64,000 nucleotides of DNA, taken from positions 248,001 to 312,000 of the forward strand of contig CACWYB010000003.1 in assembly GCA_902765005.1 (NCBI GenBank). The letters run 5' to 3'. The notes beneath the pieces were generated by a model. It was not told the origin of the DNA, did not search any database, and was given only the letters and a program-made list of their open reading frames with translations. Each line of letters opens with the position of its first letter. The stretch's first letter is position 1. This DNA is from an uncultured Eubacteriales bacterium. GTDB taxonomy: Bacteria; Bacillota; Clostridia; Christensenellales; CAG-138. Position numbers and translations under genes: made by a program. Shown piece after piece: positions 57,279 through 64,000 of this stretch.

Positions 57279-58256
57279 TTACAGCAGTGTTTTGCGCAGC
57301 TCCTCCCCGGAAAGCGGGGAAAGGAGCCCCAAGGGCACGTCGAAGGCGGTGAAGCAGCCGGATTGGCCCCTCTCGTGGAGCCGATGGCAGGCCCGGCCAA
57401 AGGCCGCCAGGAAGGCCCCGGTGAACATGGGGTTGGAGTCCAGCTCCAGCTTGAATTCCATGAGGGAGCCGAACTGCCGCTCCGGCCCCAGCTTCCCGCT
57501 GCGGATCACGAAGCCCCCGTGGGGCATAGCCATGTGCTCCGCCGCCATCTCCTCCGCGGAGATGAAGGTGACGGTGGTGTCGTATTCGTCGAAGTAGTGG
57601 GGCATGGTGATGATCTCCTGGGCCACCCGCTGTGGGTCCGCCCCCTCCTTGAGCACCACATACACCTCCCGGGTGTGCTTCTCCCGGGGGGTGAAGCCGG
57701 TTGCCCCCTGCCGCACGGCGTGGGCCGTCTTCTGCACGGGGATGGTGTAGGACCGGGCGTCCGCCACGCCCTCGATGCGGCGCACGGCGTCGGAGTGGCC
57801 CTGGCTCACCCCGGGGCCCCAGAAGGTGTCCCCGGCTCCCTCCGGCAGGGCGGCGTTGCCCAGCAGGCGCATGAGGGAGAAAAGGCCCGGGTCCCAGCCG
57901 GTGGAGATAATGGCGGCGGTTTGGCCCGCCTTGGCCGCGGCGTCCACGGCGGCAAAGTGCGCCGGGATGCGGGCGTGGGTGTCGAAGGTGTCCACCACGC
58001 AGTAGCGCCTGGCCAACTGGGGGGTCTGCTCCGGCAGGTCCGTGGCGCTGCCGCCGCAGAGGAGCAGCACGTCCGCCTCCGCCCCCTCCTCCAAAGCGGC
58101 ATAGGGATACACTTTGGTGTCCGGGCTCAGGGGGTGGATGGACGCCGCGTCCCGCCGGGTGAAGATGCCCGCAAGGACCATGTCCTTGCTCTGCATCACG
58201 GCGCACTCCGCGCCCCGCCCCACATTGCCATAGCCTACGATGCCTACACGGATCAT
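57279..58256 (-). CDS. ddh: meso-Diaminopimelate D-dehydrogenase
   Basis: A 325-residue NADPH-dependent enzyme that makes meso-diaminopimelate from tetrahydrodipicolinate in one step, for lysine and peptidoglycan. The Rossmann start IRVGIVGYGNVGRGAE, the substrate loop STGWDPGLFSLMRLL and FWGPGVSQGHSDAVRRI are diagnostic. Length matches. AGGAGA lies about 9 bases before the ATG. It begins a three-gene operon with its own promoter. The wall of this bacterium therefore most likely contains meso-DAP. Confidence 0.95.
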   Translation of the reverse strand: MIRVGIVGYGNVGRGAECAVMQSKDMVLAGIFTRRDAASIHPLSPDTKVYPYAALEEGAEADVLLLCGGSATDLPEQTPQLARRYCVVDTFDTHARIPAHFAAVDAAAKAGQTAAIISTGWDPGLFSLMRLLGNAALPEGAGDTFWGPGVSQGHSDAVRRIEGVADARSYTIPVQKTAHAVRQGATGFTPREKHTREVYVVLKEGADPQRVAQEIITMPHYFDEYDTTVTFISAEEMAAEHMAMPHGGFVIRSGKLGPERQFGSLMEFKLELDSNPMFTGAFLAAFGRACHRLHERGQSGCFTAFDVPLGLLSPLSGEELRKTLL

Positions 58257-58292
58257 ATTTTTGTCTCTCCTGAATGAAGCTCTATTTGATTC

Positions 58293-58321
58293 AGTATATT
58301 ATTTTTTTCGCCTAAAGTCAA
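58293..58321 (-). promoter_or_regulatory. Promoter of the ddh operon
   Basis: On the minus strand TTGACT (58316-58321), 17 bases, TATACT (58293-58298). Confidence 0.88.
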
Positions 58322-58346
58322 TCATGGGCCGCCCATTTCCCGGGGA

Positions 58347-59045
58347 TCAGGGGTTCCCTTGGGTCCAGATGGGCAGCGCGAAGGGGGCCAGGGCCGTGAG
58401 CCGCCCGTCGCCGGTGAGGGGGATGGGCGTGCCCAGGTAGGTGGGCTTGGGCTTGATGAAGGTGAAGGCGAAGTCCTTGACCCGGGCCAGGGCTTCCCTG
58501 AGCTCATAGTAGGCCATGCGGGCATAGGTGCGCCGGTCCGTCGAAACGCCGTAGGCCTCCATGCCCATCCTGCGGGCCAGAAACAGGGCGCGAAACAGGT
58601 GATACCGCTGGGTGACCACCACGCAGCTTTTGGCTCCGTAGACCTCCGCCGCCCGGTACATGGTCTCATAGGTGGAGAAGCCCGCGTGATCGAGGAAGAT
58701 ATCCTCCTCCCTCACCCCCTGCTCCAGGGCGTATTGCTTCATGGCGGTGACCTCGTCGTAGGCCGTGGTGCTGTGGTCTCCGGAGAGCAGGAGCCTGTCG
58801 GACACCCCGGCCTTGTAGAGCGTGACGCCCTCGTCCAGCCTGTCCCTCAGCACGACGCAGGGGGTGCCGTCCTCGTAGACCCGGGCCCCGGGGACGATGA
58901 TGCAGTCGAAGGGCGTCTTGGGCAGCGCGTCGGCCGAGAGGATCCGCTCCCGGGCAACCCCCACCACGATCAGGTTGATGATACAAAGCAGGACCGCCAG
59001 AGCAGCCCCCATCCAAAGAAACAGTTTTATGAGGCGTTTACACAT
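58347..59045 (-). CDS. SanA/DUF218-family membrane protein
   Basis: A 232-residue protein with an N-terminal membrane helix (about 5-28) and a DUF218 domain (FDCIIVPGARV, LSGDHSTTAYDEVTAM, VVVTQRYHLFRALFLARRMGM). SanA proteins affect envelope permeability and vancomycin tolerance in Enterobacteria. AAGGAGA lies 9 bases before the ATG. The exact reaction is unknown. Confidence 0.88.
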   Translation of the reverse strand: MCKRLIKLFLWMGAALAVLLCIINLIVVGVARERILSADALPKTPFDCIIVPGARVYEDGTPCVVLRDRLDEGVTLYKAGVSDRLLLSGDHSTTAYDEVTAMKQYALEQGVREEDIFLDHAGFSTYETMYRAAEVYGAKSCVVVTQRYHLFRALFLARRMGMEAYGVSTDRRTYARMAYYELREALARVKDFAFTFIKPKPTYLGTPIPLTGDGRLTALAPFALPIWTQGNP

Positions 59046-59142
59046 CTTGCACGTCTCCTTTCCGTATTCTCAGAATACCAAAGAGATGCGGACAAAATGC
59101 GTCAAACATGCGTACAAAAGTCGGAATGAATTTTAACAAACT

Positions 59143-59166
59143 GAAAAGCCGCCCGAAAGCGGCTTA
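59143..59166 (-). terminator. Weak terminator of the RluA gene
   Basis: AAGCCGC (59150-59156 region) pairs with GCGGCTT around CCGAAA; the minus-strand transcript ends with TTTTCAGTTTG, a modest T-run. Confidence 0.5.
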
Positions 59167-60039
59167 CTGTAAAAGGGCGGCCATATCCGCCGGCAGGGGG
59201 GACAAAAGCTCGATCCGTTTTCCCGAAAGGGGGTGTTCGAAGACAAGCCTATGGGAGTGGAGCGCCGGCCTTTGGATGCTTTCGCTTTGTTCGCCGTAGA
59301 GCCAGTCTCCGGCAAGGGGGTGGCCTATATACGCCAGGTGGACCCGGATCTGGTGGGTGCGGCCCGTTTGGGGGCGGACTTGAAGCAGGCTCCGGCCGCC
59401 GCCGGTGCAGAGGGTCTCATATTCCGTCACGCTCCGGGCCCCGTCCGCCCGGACGCAGTGGGCGTAGCGGGAGCCCGCCGCCAGGCCGATGGGGGCGTCG
59501 ATGGTGCCGCAGGGCGGGTCCGGAACCCCCTCCGCCACCGCCAGGTACTCCCGATAATAGGCGTCGGAATGCTGCCGCCGCTTCATGAGCTCGTGGGCGT
59601 AGCCGGACTTGGCCACCAGCATGAGGCCCGTGGTGCCCTTGTCCAGGCGGCTGACGAAATGGGGGTACGCGCCCTCCGGCAGATACCACAGCAGCCCCTG
59701 CTCCAGATTCGCCTCCGAAGGGTCCTTGGTGGGGTGGACCGGCACGCCGGCGGGCTTGTCCAGGGCCAAAAAGAACGCATCCTCATAGAGAACGGTCAGC
59801 GCCATCTCCCGGGGCGCCAGGGCCCGGGGCGGGGCTTCGTCCCCCACGTCCGCCCGGACGACATCGCCTGCGTTTAGCCGACAGGTGGCATAGACCCGCC
59901 GGCCGTTGACCAATATCCCCGCCGGCCGGCGCTTGAGCCGGGAGAGGAGGGATTTGGAGATCTGCATCCGGTTCAGCAGCACGCTTTGGACCGGCTTGCC
60001 CGCGTCCTGTTCGGTTGTGGTGTATTCTATGAAGCCCAT
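59164..60039 (-). CDS. RluA-family pseudouridine synthase
   Basis: A 291-residue rRNA or tRNA pseudouridine synthase. An S4-like N-terminal RNA-binding part (KSLLSRLKRRPAGILVNGRRV) is followed by the catalytic domain with VSRLDKGTTGLML (nucleophile D133) and VRPQTGRTHQIRVHL. It is close in size to RluD-type enzymes. The target uridine cannot be assigned. The promoter of the divergent zinc-ribbon gene lies 50 bases away. Confidence 0.92.
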   Translation of the reverse strand: MGFIEYTTTEQDAGKPVQSVLLNRMQISKSLLSRLKRRPAGILVNGRRVYATCRLNAGDVVRADVGDEAPPRALAPREMALTVLYEDAFFLALDKPAGVPVHPTKDPSEANLEQGLLWYLPEGAYPHFVSRLDKGTTGLMLVAKSGYAHELMKRRQHSDAYYREYLAVAEGVPDPPCGTIDAPIGLAAGSRYAHCVRADGARSVTEYETLCTGGGRSLLQVRPQTGRTHQIRVHLAYIGHPLAGDWLYGEQSESIQRPALHSHRLVFEHPLSGKRIELLSPLPADMAALLQ

Positions 60040-60085
60040 ATCCCCTGCCCGGTTCCCTTTTTCCGCCTACGCGCTTCGGGCGCAC

Positions 60086-60140
60086 TTGACAGAAAAAAGG
60101 CGATTCGGTATAGTATATTGTTGAAAAAGAAATTTTTCAA
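60086..60140 (+). promoter_or_regulatory. Promoter and leader palindrome of the zinc-ribbon gene
   Basis: TTGACA (60086-60091), 17 bases, TATAGT (60109-60114). At the predicted transcript start lies the perfect inverted repeat TTGAAAAA (60121-60128) / TTTTTCAA (60133-60140), an operator or small hairpin. Confidence 0.8.
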
Positions 60141-60163
60141 GTAATCAGGAAAGGAAAACCGCC

Positions 60164-60733
60164 ATGCATTGCATTCGTTGCGGCGCCCTCCTTCCGGAAG
60201 GTGCCAAATTCTGTACCTCCTGCGGCGCGCCCGTTCAGAGCGTGCCCGTCCCCCCCGTCGAGGAGGCCGCTCCCGTGGAGGAGCCCGTCCAGGAGCAGCC
60301 CGGCGCGCCTGAACAGGCGCCCGTCTTCGAGAACGCCTCCGCGGGCTACAAGGCCGCCGCGGCCCAGCTGCCCCCCTCCTACTCCAATCCTTCCTATTCT
60401 GCTCAGCCCAAGGCCAGTACCGCCGCCGCCCCCTCCAACACCATCGGCATCGTGGGCTTCATCTGCTCGCTGATCTTCATTCCGGTGGGGCTGGGCACCC
60501 TGTGCTCCATCGCGGGCCTGGTTTTGAGCATCCTGGGGCTCAACGCCTCCAAGACCCTGCCGGGGAACAAAGGCCGGGGCCTGTCCATCGCGGGCATCAT
60601 CATCAGCGCCGTCCGCATCGCCATCATTCTGATCCTCATCTTCGCCGTGCTGGCGCTGATGGTTCGGGGCGCGGGCCATGTGGGCCACGAGCTGATCTCC
60701 AACTGGTCGGAGTACATGCCCTACACCTATTGA
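60164..60733 (+). CDS. Zinc-ribbon membrane protein with DUF4190-like domain
   Basis: A 189-residue protein. It begins with a zinc ribbon (CIRC at 3-6 and CTSC at 17-20), continues with a low-complexity Pro/Glu/Ala linker (about 25-90) and ends with two hydrophobic segments (about 92-125 and 140-170) of DUF4190 type. AAGGAAA stands before the ATG. It is monocistronic with a strong promoter. Function is unknown. Confidence 0.82.
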   Translation: MHCIRCGALLPEGAKFCTSCGAPVQSVPVPPVEEAAPVEEPVQEQPGAPEQAPVFENASAGYKAAAAQLPPSYSNPSYSAQPKASTAAAPSNTIGIVGFICSLIFIPVGLGTLCSIAGLVLSILGLNASKTLPGNKGRGLSIAGIIISAVRIAIILILIFAVLALMVRGAGHVGHELISNWSEYMPYTY

Positions 60734-60754
60734 CGATCGATCCCCACCTAACGC

Positions 60755-60779
60755 AAAAAGCCCTTTAGGGGGCTTTTTT
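60755..60779. terminator. Bidirectional terminator between zinc-ribbon and HD genes
   Basis: AAAAAGCCC pairs with GGGCTTTTT. The stop codon of the convergent HD gene (TAA on the minus strand, 60765-60767) lies in the loop. Confidence 0.88.
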
Positions 60780-61337
60780 GCTGTCTGCGATCTTTTCCTC
60801 CGTGTCCAGGCGGATCTGCTCCCGCAGCGCGGTAAGGTAGGGCGAGAAGGCGACCTGGTCGAAGGCGTAGGTCAGGTTCAATTCATATTCGTTGGGCAGC
60901 CAGCTCTCGATGGGCGATTCGTTGTGCTGGATCACGGCTTCCAGCTTGTCCAGGGATTTATAGAGCCTGGCTTCCAGGGTCTGCTGGGCGTTCATCTCGG
61001 CATAGAGGCTTTCCATCCGCGCCGCGTAGAAGGGCGGCAGGGACGCCACCCATTCCCCCAGGAGCCGGTCCTCCCGGGCTTCATCCGCCGCCGTCTTCAA
61101 GAAGGTGGGGATGTCCCCGGTGAAGCACTCCCCCAGATCGTGGATGAGGCACATCTCCATGACCTTCTGCATGTCCGCCTCCGGGAACTCATCCTGCAGG
61201 AAGAAGGCCATGAGGGCGATGCGCCAGCTGTGCTCGGCCACGCTCTCGGGCCTTCCGTGGGAGGTGCAGCAGTGGCGCAGGGCGTCCTTGAGCCGCTCCG
61301 CCACATGGAGGATATTCAAAAAGGCCTTGGGGTCCAT
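60765..61337 (-). CDS. HD-domain phosphohydrolase, YfbR-like
   Basis: A 190-residue metal-dependent phosphohydrolase with the HD motif set: VAEHSWRIAL (first histidine), CLIHDLGE (HD pair) and a distal aspartate in KSLDKLEAVIQ. YfbR-type enzymes are 5'-deoxynucleotidases; the order HSWRVA and HDLGE fits that group. It lies 4 bases after the glucokinase gene and probably shares its transcript. Confidence 0.88.
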   Translation of the reverse strand: MDPKAFLNILHVAERLKDALRHCCTSHGRPESVAEHSWRIALMAFFLQDEFPEADMQKVMEMCLIHDLGECFTGDIPTFLKTAADEAREDRLLGEWVASLPPFYAARMESLYAEMNAQQTLEARLYKSLDKLEAVIQHNESPIESWLPNEYELNLTYAFDQVAFSPYLTALREQIRLDTEEKIADSKKAP

Positions 61338-61341
61338 GAGC

Positions 61342-62292
61342 TCACACCCTGTCCAAAAAGGCCGCGCCGATGGTGCCCGCGTCGTTGCCCAGGGTGGCCC
61401 GCAGGATGGGCGGCACCCCCAGGATATCGGAAGCGAACACGTATTGGGGCAGCAGGGCGTTGAGCTTGTCCATCAGGTACGCCCCCTGGTTGGAGAGCCC
61501 GCCGCCGATGAGCACCACGTCCGGCCGGAAGGCCACGACCAGGGAGCCCACCGCGTTGGCCAGATACCTTGTGTAGGTTTCCACCACGGCCAGGGCGGCC
61601 CGATCCCCCTTCTTGGCGCACTCGAAGGCCGTGCGCCCGTCCACCAGGCCCGCTTCCTTCGCAAAGGCGTGCATGGCGGAATGGGGGTCCTTCTCCATGG
61701 CGGCCCGGGTCTGCTTCACCAGGGCGGTGACGGAGCAGTAGGCTTCGATGCAGCCCTTCCTGCCGCAGCCGCAGGTTTCGCCCTCCATCTGCAGGACCAT
61801 GTGCCCCAGCTCGGCGCCCAGGCCTCTGCCCCCCACAAACAGCTTTCCGTCGGCGATGATGCCCCCGCCCACGCCGGTGCCCAAGGTGAGCATGACCACG
61901 TTTTCACAGCCCTTGGCTGCGCCGGCCAGGGTCTCCCCCACCACGGCGCAGTTGGCGTCGTTCCCCACGCGAACGGGCACGGGCAAAAGCTTTTGGATGG
62001 CCTCCAAAAAGGCCACGTCCCGCCAGCCCCCCAGATTGGGGGCCAGGACCACCACGCCGGACTTCGGGTCCAGCAGGCCGGGGATGCCGATGCCCACCCC
62101 TTCAAAATCTGCCACGGTCTTCCCCGCCACCCGGGCGGCCAGCTCCGCGGCATGGGCGATGTTTTCCACCACGGCAGGATATCCCCCGTCGCCGCCCGTG
62201 GGCACGCTGACCTTGTGTAAGATGGCGCAGTTTTCATCCACCACGCCGGCCTTGATGAAGGTGCCGCCCACGTCCACGCCAAGTCTTAGCAT
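61342..62292 (-). CDS. ROK-family glucokinase
   Basis: A 316-residue sugar kinase of the ROK family. The ATP site LGVDVGGTFIKAGVV, the catalytic aspartate in GNDANCAVVGE, TLGTGVGGGII and the zinc-binding CGCGRKGCIEAY are all present. Glucose is the likely substrate by similarity to Gram-positive GlcK. The ATG at 62292 follows AGGAGG by about 8 bases. Confidence 0.93.
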   Translation of the reverse strand: MLRLGVDVGGTFIKAGVVDENCAILHKVSVPTGGDGGYPAVVENIAHAAELAARVAGKTVADFEGVGIGIPGLLDPKSGVVVLAPNLGGWRDVAFLEAIQKLLPVPVRVGNDANCAVVGETLAGAAKGCENVVMLTLGTGVGGGIIADGKLFVGGRGLGAELGHMVLQMEGETCGCGRKGCIEAYCSVTALVKQTRAAMEKDPHSAMHAFAKEAGLVDGRTAFECAKKGDRAALAVVETYTRYLANAVGSLVVAFRPDVVLIGGGLSNQGAYLMDKLNALLPQYVFASDILGVPPILRATLGNDAGTIGAAFLDRV

Positions 62293-62312
62293 ACGAAACT
62301 CCTCCTGAAACT

Positions 62313-63665
62313 TCATTGGCGCGCCAGCGCCTCGATCACGTCGGACGCGTTGAGCATCCGTTCCTTCAATAGGTCAAAGGCCCTTTGAGCCGAGGTCCCC
62401 AGCAGATAGCTTCCCAGGCAGGCCGCCTCAAAGGGCGCCACGCCCTGGGCCAGCAGGCCGGTGATGATGCCCGTGAGCACGTCGCCGCTGCCGCCCTTGC
62501 CAAGGCCTGCGTTTCCCTCTGCCACGATCCGGGTCCGCCGCCCGTCGCTCACCACCGTGGCCGCCCCCTTGAGGAGCACCACCGCCCCCCATTGCCGGGC
62601 GTAGGTTTGGGCCGTTTGGACGGGGTCCGCCAGGATGGCGTCTATGGGCAGCCCCGTGAGCCGGCTCATCTCCCCCGGGTGAGGGGTGAGCACCACCTTC
62701 TCATGGAGCAGGGGGTAGAGCGCGGGATGGCGGGAGAGGCCGTTGAGCCCGTCCGCGTCCAGCGCCAGAGGGAGCTTGGCATTCAGCGCCGCCGCCAGAA
62801 GGACGGAGGCGTCCCCGCCGCCCAGGCCGCAGCCGATGCCCGCCGCCTGCTTGCCCGCAAGGGCCTCCGCGGCCAGGGCAGCGCTTTGCTCGTTCCAATC
62901 CGCCCCCACGGGAATAGAGATGGCCTCGGGCACCTGATAGAGGGCCCGGCGGACCTCATCGGGGCAGGCCACATAGAGTATGCCGCAGCCCGCGGCCAGG
63001 CAGGCGCGGGCCGAGAGCACCGCCGCCCCCACATATTGAGGAGAGCCCACGCACAAAAGCGCCCTGCCGGAATCCCCCTTGTGGGCCGTGCGCCGGCGGG
63101 GCGGCAACAGGCGCGCGGCGTCCGAAGCATCGAAGCGGGCAAGGTCCTCTTCCCCGCCCTCCCCAGGCAGAAGGACGGAGAGCTCGCCAGCATAGTTCAG
63201 CCCCTCGTGGAGGAACAGCCCCGAAAGATATCCGAACAGGGACAGCGTCTCCGCCGCATGGAGGGCCTTTTGCGCCGCATAGCCCGTGTCCGGGTCCACC
63301 CCGGCGGGGATGCACAGGCTCAGCACCGGGCAGCCCGCCGCCTCCACGGCAGAGATCCAGCGCTGGGCCCAGGCCGGCTCCGCGCCCAATCCTGCGTCAA
63401 CGATCAGGGCCCCCTGCAGGTCGGTTTGCGGGTCCGCCCCCTCCGGGAGCACGGCCTCGATCCCCGCCTGCAAAAGAGCTTCCGCCATGGCCGCCCCCAG
63501 GGGCCGAAGAGCCTCTCCGCAGAGGAACAGGACCCGTTGGCAGCCGTGCCGCGCCATGAGGGCCCGGGCCGCCTGGGCCCCGCCCCTTATGAGGGTTGCC
63601 CGATCCTCCGCTGAGAGCTGATTTAGGGCAGACAGGAGCGCCGCCCTGCTAAGCATCCGGATCAT
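62313..63665 (-). CDS. nnrD: NAD(P)HX dehydratase (NnrD) with a degenerate NnrE half
   Basis: A 450-residue fusion for repair of hydrated NAD(P)H. The C-terminal dehydratase is intact (LTPHPGEMSRLTG, VVLLKGAATVV, GNAGLGKGGSGDVLTGII). The N-terminal part (about 1-200) follows the NnrE epimerase pattern but has lost its key motifs: FLCGEALRPLG stands where NNGGDG is expected and VLSLCIPAGVD where VDIPSG is expected. The epimerase is therefore probably inactive. The start overlaps the recX stop; the ATG at 63665 has GGAGGAG close by, and the ATG at 63656 is an alternative. Confidence 0.88.
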   Translation of the reverse strand: MIRMLSRAALLSALNQLSAEDRATLIRGGAQAARALMARHGCQRVLFLCGEALRPLGAAMAEALLQAGIEAVLPEGADPQTDLQGALIVDAGLGAEPAWAQRWISAVEAAGCPVLSLCIPAGVDPDTGYAAQKALHAAETLSLFGYLSGLFLHEGLNYAGELSVLLPGEGGEEDLARFDASDAARLLPPRRRTAHKGDSGRALLCVGSPQYVGAAVLSARACLAAGCGILYVACPDEVRRALYQVPEAISIPVGADWNEQSAALAAEALAGKQAAGIGCGLGGGDASVLLAAALNAKLPLALDADGLNGLSRHPALYPLLHEKVVLTPHPGEMSRLTGLPIDAILADPVQTAQTYARQWGAVVLLKGAATVVSDGRRTRIVAEGNAGLGKGGSGDVLTGIITGLLAQGVAPFEAACLGSYLLGTSAQRAFDLLKERMLNASDVIEALARQ

Positions 63666-64000
63666 GGCTCCTCCTCCGCCGCCTGGCGGATGGCCGAGAG
63701 GCTGGCCTCCGTGGAGAACCCCCGGCTCATGAGCCGCCGCAGCACCCGCTCCCGGCGGGTCTGCTCCTCCAGCTCGCCCATCTGCCGCCAATACTTCCGG
63801 GCGATGAGCAGGGCGTTTTCCTCCTCCGTCTCCCGGGGCAGCTCGTCCAGGGCGGCGCGGATACACGCCTCCGGCAGCTTGTGCGCCTTCAGGTCCATAT
63901 ACAGCTTCTGCCGGCTCACGGCCTTGGTGGCCAGCCGGGTGCGCACGAACTCCCGGGCGTAGGCCTCGTCGTCCAGGAGCTTGAGCTCCTTGAGCCGCTG
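63662..64000 (-). CDS. recX: RecX-family regulatory protein (N-terminal part missing)
   Basis: The frame is open to base 64000, so the N-terminus lies outside the window. The 112 visible residues show two or three RecX three-helix repeats (LLDDEAYAREFVRTRLA, LYMDLKAHKLPEACIRAAL and RVLRRLMSRGFSTEASLSAI). RecX limits RecA filament growth. The stop overlaps the nnrD start (ATGA). Confidence 0.88.
   Translation of the reverse strand, partial: QRLKELKLLDDEAYAREFVRTRLATKAVSRQKLYMDLKAHKLPEACIRAALDELPRETEEENALLIARKYWRQMGELEEQTRRERVLRRLMSRGFSTEASLSAIRQAAEEEP

Noticed and set aside
56010..58277. 755-codon plus-strand frame opposite folD-like, ThyX-like and ddh genes
   Set aside because: It spans three coded genes on the other strand and has shadow-type composition.

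Overview
The window is a stretch of high-GC chromosome from an anaerobic, Gram-positive-type bacterium, most likely an endospore-forming member of the Clostridia (gut Oscillospirales or Christensenellales would fit; the genus cannot be read from the sequence). The evidence is a sigma-G-like sporulation factor, an ECF transporter module next to truA, a bifurcating-type [FeFe]-hydrogenase operon, a meso-diaminopimelate dehydrogenase, a FloA/NfeD pair, strong Shine-Dalgarno sites and near-consensus sigma-A promoters. No prophage, insertion sequence, CRISPR array or rRNA was found. High GC produces many long antisense open frames; these were left out.

Layout. 1-2.6 kb: end of an ECF transporter module (ecfA2-ecfT), truA, tadA and tRNA-Ser(CGA), followed by a palindromic element that copies the tRNA 3' end. 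2.7-5.7 kb: an ABC-F protein and an iron alcohol dehydrogenase. 5.8-11 kb: a BMP-type nucleoside-like ABC importer (lipoprotein, double ATPase, two permeases). 11-17.2 kb: AraC regulator plus esterase, signal peptidase I with a small coiled-coil partner, a DtxR-like regulator, a lipase-like membrane protein and a beta-CASP nuclease. 17.2-22.1 kb: a selenium-metabolism cluster (DUF3343, YedF, YedE, LysR, cysteine desulfurase-like enzyme, SelD). 22.3-25.8 kb: a VTC-domain/DUF4956/phosphodiester-glycosidase operon and an exonuclease. 25.86-26.65 kb: six tandem ~118-bp repeats downstream of tRNA-Leu(UAA). 26.7-35.6 kb: chromate-type transporter pair, a GT-C membrane protein, floA/nfeD, a cation efflux protein, a sugar kinase, HU and RarA.

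35.7-43.8 kb is one ten-gene hydrogenase operon on the minus strand. It holds the HndA/B/C/D-type subunits, and between HndA and HndB lie six regulatory-type genes (two DRTGG proteins, two ATP-binding kinase-like proteins, a HydS-like iron-sulfur protein and a PHP phosphoesterase). 44-55.9 kb contains an SH3 protein, TtcA, RmuC, a phosphoesterase lipoprotein, a structured leader RNA before a phosphopantetheinyl transferase, an aminotransferase/symporter pair, sigG and two more phosphodiester glycosidases. 55.9-64 kb contains a FolD-like protein without its catalytic lysine, a possible ThyX relative, Ddh, a SanA-like protein, RluA, an HD hydrolase, a ROK glucokinase, an NnrD protein with a worn epimerase half, and the end of recX.

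The most unusual signal is the repeat element found behind both tRNA genes. It is a nested palindrome whose outer arms resemble the antisense and sense 3' end of whichever tRNA stands next to it. Behind tRNA-Ser it occurs once; behind tRNA-Leu it is tandemly amplified to six copies. Other points of interest are three genes that appear to be transcribed as leaderless mRNAs, a structured RNA whose terminator loop is complementary to a Shine-Dalgarno-like sequence, and several enzymes with altered active sites.
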